A DNA stretch of 64,000 nucleotides from CAZMSD01 sp964568855. GTDB lineage: Bacteria > CAIWAD01. A model generated the notes under the pieces. That model saw nothing but the letters and a program-made list of their open reading frames with translations, had not been told where the DNA came from and did not search any database. Both the position numbers and the translations under genes were made by a program. Shown one piece after another: positions 45,273 to 53,440 of this stretch (its first letter is position 1; every line of letters begins with the position of its first letter). The DNA is taken from NCBI GenBank assembly GCA_964568855.1, contig CAZMSD010000001.1, positions 62,001 to 126,000 of the forward strand, given 5' to 3'.

Positions 45273-47020
45273 GCCCCCGCAGCGGCATCGCGGATCCCGC
45301 GCCGGATCCGCTCCGCCAGCAGAGCATGTCCCCCGCGGAGGCAACAGGCTTCGATCAGGCAGGGTCCCTCGCCGGCCAGCGCGCTCTCCCAGGCCGCGCG
45401 AAAGGCTTCCCGGCTCTCGGCCCCCCGGGCGGATATGCCGAATTCCCGGGCGATCCCGGCCAGACGAAGCTCGTGGGCCGCGTCGCACCAGGGACTGAGT
45501 ACCTGCGGATGCCCGGCCAGGGGAAGCAACGAGAAGATGCCCCCGCCGCCGTTGTTGACCAGCACGATCACCAGGCGTTCCCGCAGATCGCGCAGGATCC
45601 ACAGGCTGCCCAGGTCGTGCAGCAGCGAAAGGTCGCCCAGCACCAGCACGCCCGGGCGTCGAGCTCCCGCGACAGCGCCCGCGGCGGTGGCCAGCAACCC
45701 GTCGATGCCGCTGGCCCCGCGGTTGCCCAGCACTACAGGTCCCTCCCCGCGACGATCGGCCAGACCGTCCGCCTGCCTCACCGGCAGGCTGTTGCCCAGG
45801 AAGAGCAGGTATTCCCCCGGCGTCCACTCGCAGACCCGGCGCAGCAGCCAGGCCTCGCTGAATTCCACGCCCTCGTCCACCTCGCGGGCGATGACGCGGG
45901 CGGCGCGGCGGTCGATTTCCTGCCAGCTCCTGAATAAACCTCCCTTGTGCGACGCGGCGCCCCCCGCAGAGAGCTCCAGGCGCGCCGCCAGAGCCGCGGG
46001 AGAGAGGGTCAGGCGCTCGGATACGGCGTGCAGCGGATCCAGTCGCTCGGGGTCTTCGTCCACCAGGATCCAGGGACAGGAGAGCCCGGCCAGGTATTCC
46101 TGGATGCGGCGCGAGACCAGCCTCCCCCCGAGCTGGATCACCAGGTCGGGCTCCTCCGGCGGGGGCTCCCAGAGATCGAAGTGGCGCAGCAGTCCGGGAT
46201 GTTCGCCCAGGCGCAGGCCCGAACAGATGTCGGCCAGGAAGGGCCAGGCCAGACGCTCGACCAGCCCGGTGACGGCTTCCCGGTCGGCGCGGCGCCGCAG
46301 GCCGCCGGCCACCAGCAGGCCCCGCCGCGCCCGGTCGATCCGCCCGGACAGCTCCGCCGCCGCGGCGCCATCCTGTGTGAAGCACGGCGGAGGGCAGACC
46401 GTGCGTGGTCCCCCGCCCTCAAGCCAATCCGCCAGGGGCGCAAGATACTCGCCGGACCAGGCCCGGCGCTCCGGGGCCAGGGGCTCGCGGAACATGCAGT
46501 TGAGCTGCACCGGACCCGCGGGGTGCTGGGTCGCCCGCCGCCAGAGCTGGTCGGCGGTGTCCAGCACGAAGGCCGCGGGAATCTTCTCCGTGGGACAGGG
46601 CATGTCGAACTGCCAGCGCAGGCGTCCCTGGAAGAGACCCAGCTGCTCGACGCTCTGGTTGGCCCCGCAGCGCCGCTTTTCCGGCGGCCGGTCGGCGCTG
46701 AGCAGGATCAGCGGCTGCAGGTCCAGGTCCGCTTCCACCACCGCCGGCAGCAGGTTGACCGCGGCCGTGCCGGAGGTGGTGATCACCGCGGCGGGCGCAT
46801 CCCCGCCCCGCGCGCATCCCAGGGCGAAATAGGCCGCCGCCCGCTCGTCCACCCAGAGACAGAGTTCGAAGCGCCCGTCAGCAGCGGCCGCCGCCGCCAG
46901 CGGGGCGGAGCGCGAACCGGGCGCCAGGGCGATTCTTCGCAGGCCGCAACGCCACAGTTCCTCCAGCAGCAGGGCGCTCCAGGCGGCGTTCAGGTTGGGC
47001 AGGCCCTCGATTCCGCTCAT
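45269..47020 (-). CDS. menD: SEPHCHC synthase
   Basis: 583-aa TPP-dependent enzyme joining isochorismate and 2-oxoglutarate: 'RRIALAPGSRSAPLA', 'LCLWVDERAAAYFALG', 'VITTSGTAAVNLLPAVVEAD', 'LSADRPPEKRRCGANQSVEQ', 'NRGASGIDGLLATAAG', 'LGDLSLLHDLGSL' and 'VNNGGGGIFSLLP' (TPP site). I start at the ATG overlapping the menF stop (ATGA), three codons after an in-frame GTG. Confidence 0.95.
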   Translation of the reverse strand: MSGIEGLPNLNAAWSALLLEELWRCGLRRIALAPGSRSAPLAAAAAADGRFELCLWVDERAAAYFALGCARGGDAPAAVITTSGTAAVNLLPAVVEADLDLQPLILLSADRPPEKRRCGANQSVEQLGLFQGRLRWQFDMPCPTEKIPAAFVLDTADQLWRRATQHPAGPVQLNCMFREPLAPERRAWSGEYLAPLADWLEGGGPRTVCPPPCFTQDGAAAAELSGRIDRARRGLLVAGGLRRRADREAVTGLVERLAWPFLADICSGLRLGEHPGLLRHFDLWEPPPEEPDLVIQLGGRLVSRRIQEYLAGLSCPWILVDEDPERLDPLHAVSERLTLSPAALAARLELSAGGAASHKGGLFRSWQEIDRRAARVIAREVDEGVEFSEAWLLRRVCEWTPGEYLLFLGNSLPVRQADGLADRRGEGPVVLGNRGASGIDGLLATAAGAVAGARRPGVLVLGDLSLLHDLGSLWILRDLRERLVIVLVNNGGGGIFSLLPLAGHPQVLSPWCDAAHELRLAGIAREFGISARGAESREAFRAAWESALAGEGPCLIEACCLRGGHALLAERIRRGIRDAAAGA

Positions 47021-48519
47021 CTTCCGCACTCCCGCAAATCAGCCCTGATCCTTGATGCAGGGCTCGGATCTTCCGCGGCCCGGAAAGTGGACTCCTCGAG
47101 CAGCATGCGCAGCAACTGCATCTTGTTCCCGGTTTCCTCCCACTCGGCATCCGGTCGGGAATCGGGCAGGATGCCCGCCCCGGCGAAAAGACGCAGGTCC
47201 CGTCCCTTTAGCAGGGCGGAGCGGATGGCCACCGCCACTTCGGAGGACTCCGCGCCGAAGCAGCCCAGCGGCCCGGCGAAGTGACCTCGGTCGAAGTCCT
47301 CCAGTCGCCGGATCTCGGCCAGGGCGGCTCCGGTGGGCAGGCCGCAGACCGCCGGCGAAGGGTGCAGACCGGCCAGCAACTCACGATCGCAGAGTTCGCG
47401 CTCCGGTCGGGCGATGATCCGGGTGCAGAGGTGCTGTACGCGGGCCAGGCGCCGCAGCGCAGGGCCCTCGGCGGCTTCGATCCGGCAGCCCAGATCCTGG
47501 AGCCGCTCGCGGATCCATTCCTCCACCATGGCCTGCTCGCGCAGCTCCTTGGGACTGTTCAGCAGCTCCTGCGCCAGGCGGCGGTCTTCCACAGACTCCC
47601 TGGCCCGCGGCCTGGTTCCAGCCAGGGCTTCGCTCTCGATTCCACCGGCACCTCGACGGTACAGTCGTTCGGGAGAGGCGCCGAAGAAGTGGTCCCCGGA
47701 ATCCGACTGGATCAGGAAGCGGTAGCTGTCCGGCTGGGCCCGCCGCAGGCGACGCAGCAGTTCGAAGGGATTCAGGGGGCGGTCCGCCCGCAGGTCCAGA
47801 ACCCTGGACAGGACGACCTTCTCCGGTCCTCCGCGCTCGAAGCGGCAATGGAGTTCCTCCACCTGCTCCCGCCACCTGCGACAGGCACTGGTGGTGGAAC
47901 CGTACTCCAGGGTCGCCGGGTGATACGATCCCCCCGGCGATCCGGGGATGGAGATCAAGTCCTCCAGCAGCCGACGAGCCTCCTCCAGAGCTGTGCCGGG
48001 ATCCGGGAACGACGCTTCGCCGCCCGCCGCGGGCTCCTGCTCCTGCAGGGGCAGGTTGCAGGCCAGCCGGAGCCCTTCGCGATCGCGCCGCAGCTCCACC
48101 AGGGGCAGGTGGATCCGGCAGCGGCCGAAACCAGCCCATTTGGGCCCTGTTGATCCGGCCGGATCGAAGCGGCCCGCGCCGATCCAGCGCAGCCGTGCGG
48201 CTTCTTCGCCGGCGGGATCCAGGCCAAGCAGCCTCAACGGGCTGTCCAGGCGCTCCCAAGCTGAGGCTTCCAGGACGAGGGCCGCGCCGGCGCCGGCCAG
48301 CTCCAGGTTGCCCTCCCTGTCGGCCCAGTAGATGCGCTGAGAGCTCCGGAAGCATTCCAGGCAATCCAGAAGGTCCGGCGAGGGAGATCCAGCGGAAGCC
48401 ACGGGAGATTCAAGGCGTTGGAAACCCCGGACTCCGCGCCCGGCCGTTTCGAGCAGCCGGCCGGTTAATCGCACTGCCGCTTCGCGCAGGCGGGCTGTCG
48501 GAGGAGCCTCATCCCGCAT
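47017..48519 (-). CDS. menF: Isochorismate synthase
   Basis: 500-aa chorismate-utilising enzyme: 'EKVVLSRVLDLR', 'ESEALAGTRPR', 'QHLCTRI', 'LHPSPAVCGLPTGAALAEI' and 'GHFAGPLGCFGAESSEVAVAIRSALL' are the MenF/EntC core. Converts chorismate to isochorismate, the entry to menaquinone. The ATG is used as start. It follows aroF by 36 nt, placing a shikimate-pathway entry enzyme and the chorismate branch enzyme in one transcript. Confidence 0.94.
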   Translation of the reverse strand: MRDEAPPTARLREAAVRLTGRLLETAGRGVRGFQRLESPVASAGSPSPDLLDCLECFRSSQRIYWADREGNLELAGAGAALVLEASAWERLDSPLRLLGLDPAGEEAARLRWIGAGRFDPAGSTGPKWAGFGRCRIHLPLVELRRDREGLRLACNLPLQEQEPAAGGEASFPDPGTALEEARRLLEDLISIPGSPGGSYHPATLEYGSTTSACRRWREQVEELHCRFERGGPEKVVLSRVLDLRADRPLNPFELLRRLRRAQPDSYRFLIQSDSGDHFFGASPERLYRRGAGGIESEALAGTRPRARESVEDRRLAQELLNSPKELREQAMVEEWIRERLQDLGCRIEAAEGPALRRLARVQHLCTRIIARPERELCDRELLAGLHPSPAVCGLPTGAALAEIRRLEDFDRGHFAGPLGCFGAESSEVAVAIRSALLKGRDLRLFAGAGILPDSRPDAEWEETGNKMQLLRMLLEESTFRAAEDPSPASRIRADLRECGR

Positions 48520-48555
48520 GTCGGGCCTCCTCCGATCCTGCCCTCCGGATTTTGC

Positions 48556-49683
48556 TCATTCTTCCAAGCCCTGGTTTTCCTCCGCTGGATACTGAGCGGC
48601 CGTTCGAAGGTTACGGTCCACCGCCTCGGCCACCGGCGCCAGGCGCTCCATGAATCGCCGGAAGGCTTCAGGCGTGATACTCTGCTCGCCGTCGCTGCGG
48701 GCCCGGCGGGGATCGGCGTGCACTTCCAGCATCAGCCCGTCCGCCCCGGCCGCGACGGCCGCCAGGGCCACCGCTTCCACGAGCCCCGCGTCCCCCGTCC
48801 CGTGCGAAGGATCGGCCACCACGGGCAGGTGGACGGAACGCTTCAGGAGAGGCAGGGCGTTGATGTCGAAGGTGAACCGCGTGGAGGGATCGAAACCCCG
48901 CACGCCGCGCTCGCAGAGAATCACCCGGGGATTGCCGCTCAGCATCACGTACTCGGCGCCGTTGACCAGTTCCTCCAGCGTGCAGCCGAAGCCGCGTTTC
49001 AGCAGGACAGGCTTGGACTCACGGCCCAGCCTGCGCAGGAGGGGGAAGTTCTGCGAGCTGCGGGAGCCCACCTGGAAAACGTCCGTGAACCGGCCCACCA
49101 GCTCCACGTCCTCGGCCTGCAGCACTTCCGTGATCACCGGCAGCCCCGTGCTGTCGCCGGCCTCGCGCAACAGCTCAAGGCCCCTGAGTCCCAGGCCCTG
49201 GAAGCGATAGGGATTGCTGCGCGGCTTGAAGGCTCCGCCGCGTAGCCAGCCGGCCCCGGCCTCCTTGACCGCCAGGGCGGTTTCAAGCATCTGCTCCCGA
49301 TCCTCTACGCTGCAGGGCCCGGCGATGATCGCCAGCCCCCTGCCGCCAACTTCGTTCCCGCGGCAGGAGAATCGGCTGGCCTCGGCGTGCCAGTTGCGGG
49401 AGGCGAGCACGAATTCGTCCTCCTGCAGAAAGGCGCGGCGCAGGCCCCTCCGGCCGGTCAACCGTTCGGGCAGTCCCGCGTAATCGCCCTGAACCCGGGC
49501 CAGGGCGAAGCAGAATCCAGCGCCTCGCTTAAGGACCAGCTCCAGTCCCAGGCGACGTCCATCGACCAGCAGATCGCGGTAATCGGCCTCGCCGATTCCC
49601 GGTTCCAGCTCCAGAACCAAAGTGGGAGGACCGGCCGAACCGCTGCAGCGTCCCAGGCCGGGCGTCCAGGTTTCATTTCCCAT
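48556..49683 (-). CDS. aroF: 3-Deoxy-7-phosphoheptulonate synthase (AroA-I-beta/KDPG type)
   Basis: 375 aa: an N-terminal ferredoxin-like regulatory region (about 1-100), then the barrel 'LAIIAGPCSVEDREQMLETALAVKEAGAGWLRGGAFKPRSNPYRFQGLG', 'DVFQVGSRSSQNFPLLR', 'KPVLLKRGFGCTLEELVNGAEYVM', 'DINALPLLKRSVHLPVVADPSHGTG'. Condenses PEP and erythrose-4-phosphate, the first step of the shikimate pathway. The ATG has GAGGAG about 9 nt upstream and overlaps the tetR 3' end by 11 nt. Its presence in the men operon suggests precursor supply is co-regulated with quinone synthesis. Confidence 0.94.
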   Translation of the reverse strand: MGNETWTPGLGRCSGSAGPPTLVLELEPGIGEADYRDLLVDGRRLGLELVLKRGAGFCFALARVQGDYAGLPERLTGRRGLRRAFLQEDEFVLASRNWHAEASRFSCRGNEVGGRGLAIIAGPCSVEDREQMLETALAVKEAGAGWLRGGAFKPRSNPYRFQGLGLRGLELLREAGDSTGLPVITEVLQAEDVELVGRFTDVFQVGSRSSQNFPLLRRLGRESKPVLLKRGFGCTLEELVNGAEYVMLSGNPRVILCERGVRGFDPSTRFTFDINALPLLKRSVHLPVVADPSHGTGDAGLVEAVALAAVAAGADGLMLEVHADPRRARSDGEQSITPEAFRRFMERLAPVAEAVDRNLRTAAQYPAEENQGLEE

Positions 49684-50386
49684 GCGGGACCGCTCCTCTC
49701 TTGTGGACCGCTTCAGGTGTGCACAGGCCCCGGCTCACCAGGGTCAGGAAACAGCGGACCCAGCGCTCCTGCTCGCTTCGGTCCGCCTGGAAGAGCCGGG
49801 ATTCCGGATCGAGATGCTCCAGGTAGAATGCCCGCAGCAGGCCCTCGAACATGGTGTTGAGCAGGAAGGCGCTGCGCTCGAGATCCAGGTTCTCGGCCAG
49901 CTCGCCGGAATCCCGGGCCTCGGCCAGCATCTCGACCAGGAATTCCTGGCTCCGCCGGCTGAGATAGCGCAGTCGCTCCGTGCCGAAGGGCGCGTCGCCT
50001 GAATGCAGCAGGTGGAAGTAGATCCTGGCCAGCCGTGGATGTTCCCGGATGAAGCGGAACCCGGAGCGCAGCAGCATTTCCAGGCGCTCGGGAAGATCGC
50101 GGCCCTCGCTCTCGGCGCGCACATTCCGCAGGGTGCTCTTCACGCGGTTGAAGGCTACGCGAACGATGCCGTCGAACAGTTCGGGCTTGGAGCGGAAATA
50201 CTGGAAGAGGCTGCCCTTGCTGATGCCGGCCTTGCGCACCAGGCTGTTCATGGATGCGCTGCTGTAGCCATGGGTGGCGAATTCGTCCACGGCGGCGCTG
50301 TAGATGCACTCCTGTTTCTCCGCGCTCAGGGTCTCGAAAGCGCGGGTTCCAGGCGAGAGTTGCAGTTTTTCCTTGGATCGAGGCAT
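49673..50386 (-). CDS. TetR/AcrR-family transcriptional regulator
   Basis: 237 aa. The N-terminal helix-turn-helix reads 'QECIYSAAVDEFATHGYSSASMNSLVRKAGISKGSLFQYFRSKPELFDGIV'; the C-terminal all-helical ligand domain is 'RSGFRFIREHPRLARIYFHLLHSGD...LNTMFEGLLRAFYLEHLD'. First gene of the tetR-aroF-men operon, overlapping aroF by 11 nt. A 29-bp palindrome immediately upstream (50388-50416) covers the position of its ribosome-binding site, suggesting autoregulation and hence control of the whole men operon. The effector is unknown. Confidence 0.93.
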   Translation of the reverse strand: MPRSKEKLQLSPGTRAFETLSAEKQECIYSAAVDEFATHGYSSASMNSLVRKAGISKGSLFQYFRSKPELFDGIVRVAFNRVKSTLRNVRAESEGRDLPERLEMLLRSGFRFIREHPRLARIYFHLLHSGDAPFGTERLRYLSRRSQEFLVEMLAEARDSGELAENLDLERSAFLLNTMFEGLLRAFYLEHLDPESRLFQADRSEQERWVRCFLTLVSRGLCTPEAVHKRGAVPHGK

Positions 50387-50387
50387 C

Positions 50388-50416
50388 TGACCACCCGGTC
50401 ATTGACCAGGTGGTCA
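50388..50416. promoter_or_regulatory. Probable TetR operator in front of the men operon
   Basis: Nested palindrome: outer arms TGACCACC (50388-50395) and GGTGGTCA (50409-50416), inner palindrome GGTCA-T-TGACC. It lies one base upstream of the tetR start codon and would occlude the ribosome-binding or promoter region. Size and symmetry are typical of TetR-family operators. Confidence 0.65.
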
Positions 50417-50433
50417 AGTTACCACGGAATGCT

Positions 50434-50481
50434 CGCGGGTGCAAGCGCGGGTGCAAGCGCGGGTGCAAGCGCGGGTGCTTG
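50434..50481. repeat. Four 12-bp tandem repeats
   Basis: Three identical units CGCGGGTGCAAG (50434-50445, 50446-50457, 50458-50469) and a fourth, CGCGGGTGCTTG (50470-50481). They sit 18 nt beyond the putative operator, in the likely promoter region of the tetR-men operon. The last unit makes GCAAG/CTTGC partly symmetric. Possibly slipped-strand variable or a regulator-binding array. Confidence 0.8.
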
Positions 50482-50509
50482 CTGTGGTAGCTGACCGTGC
50501 CAAAATGAG

Positions 50510-50530
50510 CAGGGCGTCCGTGACGCCCTG
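50510..50530. other. Perfect hairpin CAGGGCGTC-CGT-GACGCCCTG
   Basis: Nine-bp perfect stem with 3-nt loop, extended outward by GAG/CTC and by CAAAAT (50501-50506)/ATTTTG, so a long terminator-like structure. Two further stems follow: GCGCACA-A-TGTGCGC (50553-50567) and ACGCGCAC/GTGCGCGT (50580-50605). No coding gene ends nearby; the cluster may mark a small RNA or remnant element. Confidence 0.55.
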
Positions 50531-50696
50531 TCTCATCCCGATGATTTTGCACGCGCACAATGTGCGCTCGTACACCAAGACGCGCACGCACCCAGAAGTG
50601 CGCGTGCACAGGTAGTGCACGTGGCTGTCGGAGCGTTTCCGACAACCTGATTCGCGATGCGGTCAGCGACGGCAGCCGCTCTGCCCCGCGGACTTC

Positions 50697-50970
50697 GCAA
50701 GTGGACCGATTCACATGGATCGAGCGGTTCTGAGCGCGTCCAGGCAGTTCAATGCAAGACGCGCCGCCGCAGGAATAGCCCAGCTATTTCAAGAAGGCGC
50801 AACGCCGCAGTGGGCTGCCTGGTGCGCTCCCTTCGGGCTTGCCGCAAAGCGGCCATCTTCAGCGTTACATCTGCTTGAAGTAGGCAAACTACATCTGCGC
50901 AGATGCGCCTTGAATCTGACCACTTTCCGGCAAGCAGAACCCGTCGCTCCATGTGAATCGGTCCACTTGC
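50697..50970. mobile_element. MITE-like element with 23-bp perfect terminal inverted repeats
   Basis: The 23 bp at 50697-50719 (beginning GCAAGTGGACCGATTCACAT) recur exactly inverted at 50948-50970, and similarity continues inward (GGTTCTG / CAGAACC). The 274-bp interior has no transposase; short open frames inside look non-coding. No target-site duplication is obvious. Composition is less GC-rich than the neighbourhood. Best read as a non-autonomous palindromic insertion between the men operon and the exported-protein gene. Confidence 0.65.
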
Positions 50971-51243
50971 GCCGGTCTGCCCAACCGGCGGTGAAGGAGG
51001 GCGCTGCAGAACCCGGGCCAGAGTGTTATCACCTGTATTTCATGGAATTAGATTCCACGCTCAGCCGCAGCCCCTGGTCGTCTTGCACCGGATCGCGTCA
51101 AGTGAACTGGTTCCAGGAGTCCTGGAATTCTGGATCCTCAGGGCCTCCCGAAGTGGTTCAAGTTATCTGACTCCTTCATCAGAATCATTGTGTGATCCAG
51201 CTGCACATCAATGAATTAACCTCTGGGATGCAGGACTAACGGA
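50971..51243. other. Intergenic remainder left of the exported-protein gene
   Basis: 273 bp downstream of the leftward gene that ends at 51244. No gene, no RNA gene and no strong terminator seen. Confidence 0.35.
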
Positions 51244-53364
51244 CTAGCGCAACAGCATGATCCTTCCGTGGAGTTCGACCGGATTCCCGCCGTCGTCCCC
51301 CAGGGACCGCAGGCGCAGCAGGTAGGTGCCGGATGCGTTTCCGCTGAGATCCAGCCGGGTGCTTGCGCCCTGCGCCCGCTGCTGAATGTGCAGGCGACCG
51401 AGCAGGTCGTAAAGCTCTAGCCGCCAGGTTCTCCCGGCCCCGGCGGGCATTTGCACCTGAAAGGCCCCGTTCCCGGGATTGGGCCGGATCATGAGCACTC
51501 TGTCCCAGGGATCCGAACTCCCTCCAGCACTCAGCCGGGTTTCGTCCAGCGGGGGCAGGGGCAGGTCCATCCAGCCCGCCTCCGAGACCAGGCGCAGGGA
51601 GTCCATCCAGACCTGCATCTCCCCGGTCATGGGCAGCCACTGCTCCCAGTCCGTGGTGCGGGGCGCCCCGTCCAGCAGCCCGGCCTGGATCAGCCGGCCG
51701 CCATCCTCGAGCATCAGCAGGCGGTCCGCGGCCCGCCGACAGAGCCGGGCGCAGGGAGGGGCCAGGTGCGGCTCGCTCCAATCCGCCAGGCAGCCCTGAG
51801 CGAGATCCCAGACCTCCAGGCCCTCGGGCAGGCAGAGCAGGAGGCGGTCCTCCACCACCAGCATATCTCCGCAGTCGTCGGGAAGCTCCCGGGAATCGAC
51901 CCACTGAGGACTCCAGGGATGCAGGCAGTCCACCAGGTGAACTTCCCCGCTGCCGCGGGCCGCCAGCCAGCGCAGGCCGGTCCGCAGCTCGCGAATGCCG
52001 GGCAGGGTGATGGCCGATTGGAGCCAGGGCAGCTCTTCTCCGGTCCAGAAGCTGTAGAGGGAATCCTCGTCACAGGCCAGCAGGTAATCCTCGCGGGACA
52101 TCGCGCAGACCAGTCCCTCCTGCGCGAGGGTTCCCAGGAGTGCCCCGCCTTCACTGAAGGCGAGAATCTCGTCTTCCAGGATCAACAGGGGACCGCCGCC
52201 GGCCCAGGCCAGGATCCGGGCATCGGGCCAGACGCCCACCGGGCGCGCTTCTCCGCCGGAGAGGCGCAGCAGCAGGCCTTCCGCCTGCAGCCTCCATTCC
52301 GCGTCCCAGCGGAACTGCCGCTGCAGCGTGCGCAAGGGTCGTCGCCAGTGCCGCTCGTGGCTCCAGGCGTCGTCCCCGCCTCCCATCCAGCTCAATAGAT
52401 CCCGCCTGCAGCTGCCCTGAACCAGGATCCTCCGCTCGTCCAGGGGAAGCAGATCCGGCGGGTCTGCCACTTCGGGAGCGGGCGGCGGGGGACCAAGGCA
52501 CTCGGGGGCGGGTTTGCCCTCCGGATGGCGCCAGAGCGCGCCCTGAGCGTCCTCGATCCAGGTCACGCAGGGCAGGGCCCACAGCCTGGTGAATTCAACG
52601 TCCTCCTCCAGGCGGTGGCGCGAGCCGGGTCCGCCCTCGTCCAGCTCGACCAGCCGGCCCTCGGCGTCCAGCAGCAGGACCTGCTTCTCCGCCGCATACC
52701 AGCCGCGGTGCCCGGGAGGCAGTTCCCCTGCCAGGCGAAGGGTGCCGCGGTCCAAATAGTAGATCCTGAGGTCCAGGCGCAGCCAGAGCCGCCCCCCCGC
52801 TCCGCGCAGCTCCGGCGGCGAAGTCGGATCGGGCTGCCAGGGAGCCAGGGACAGCTGCTCGATGATCAGCGGCTGGAAATCCGCTTCCACCTTGAGCAGC
52901 CTCCCGGATTCCGCCACCCAGACATTGCGGCCGCCCTCGTCCGGCCAGTAGTCCACGATGGGGCCGCCGCACTGCCAGGTGGAGCACCAGCCGCCGGCGT
53001 TGAAGGCCCGCCAGGCTCCCGAGGCGCAGAGCATCCAGCAGCGGTCGCCCGGGGGCAGCGCCCCCAGCAACATGTCCGCGGTGGAGATCACGCGGACTTC
53101 CTCGCCGGTGTTTCGCTCGATTTGGATATGTCGCAGACCCCAGGCGAATTCCAGCTCACCGCAGCTTTCCAGGCCCTGCCAGGCTTCGTTCCACTCGACA
53201 GCGCTTAGGGAGGTCGCCAGCAGCAGCCCCGCCCCCCGCAGGACCCAGCGCGGGCACTTTTCGACCGTGGCCTTCCTTCGCAGCGGATCTCCTCGCTCGA
53301 CTGGTTCCTTCCAGCCGCTGCGGACGCCGCGCTCAACCGTTCCACCCCTTCCATTCCAGATCAT
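51244..53364 (-). CDS. Exported protein with C-terminal sorting domain, function unknown
   Basis: 706 aa. After a 36-residue charged leader comes a hydrophobic signal segment ('WVLRGAGLLLATSLSA'). The body is Trp/Leu/Asp-rich with irregular repeats reminiscent of a beta-propeller ('RIYYLDRGTLRLAGELPPG', 'LLLDAEGRLVELDEG', 'LLLCLPEGLEVWDLAQG'). The last 85 residues 'MIRPNPGNGAFQVQMPAG...LELYDLLGRLHIQQ...GTYLLRLRSLG' are the Ig-like surface-targeting tail shared with the SGNH hydrolase and the subtilase here. The ATG has AGGAGG about 8 nt upstream; a later start closer to the signal segment cannot be excluded. Confidence 0.78.
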   Translation of the reverse strand: MIWNGRGGTVERGVRSGWKEPVERGDPLRRKATVEKCPRWVLRGAGLLLATSLSAVEWNEAWQGLESCGELEFAWGLRHIQIERNTGEEVRVISTADMLLGALPPGDRCWMLCASGAWRAFNAGGWCSTWQCGGPIVDYWPDEGGRNVWVAESGRLLKVEADFQPLIIEQLSLAPWQPDPTSPPELRGAGGRLWLRLDLRIYYLDRGTLRLAGELPPGHRGWYAAEKQVLLLDAEGRLVELDEGGPGSRHRLEEDVEFTRLWALPCVTWIEDAQGALWRHPEGKPAPECLGPPPPAPEVADPPDLLPLDERRILVQGSCRRDLLSWMGGGDDAWSHERHWRRPLRTLQRQFRWDAEWRLQAEGLLLRLSGGEARPVGVWPDARILAWAGGGPLLILEDEILAFSEGGALLGTLAQEGLVCAMSREDYLLACDEDSLYSFWTGEELPWLQSAITLPGIRELRTGLRWLAARGSGEVHLVDCLHPWSPQWVDSRELPDDCGDMLVVEDRLLLCLPEGLEVWDLAQGCLADWSEPHLAPPCARLCRRAADRLLMLEDGGRLIQAGLLDGAPRTTDWEQWLPMTGEMQVWMDSLRLVSEAGWMDLPLPPLDETRLSAGGSSDPWDRVLMIRPNPGNGAFQVQMPAGAGRTWRLELYDLLGRLHIQQRAQGASTRLDLSGNASGTYLLRLRSLGDDGGNPVELHGRIMLLR

Positions 53365-53440
53365 GGCGTGTTCCTCCTGGAGTTGATGTTTGTCCGAGGT
53401 TGGAGCGGGAGCACGGAAGACTGCCAGTTTCTCTTGTCCT

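Noticed and set aside
50434..50481. A CRISPR array at the tandem repeats.
   Set aside because: The units are 12 bp and directly abutting, with no spacers and no cas genes. No CRISPR array was seen anywhere in the window.
50715..51170. A 151-residue open frame in the intergenic island as a gene.
   Set aside because: It runs through the palindromic element, has no ribosome-binding site and no recognisable motif.
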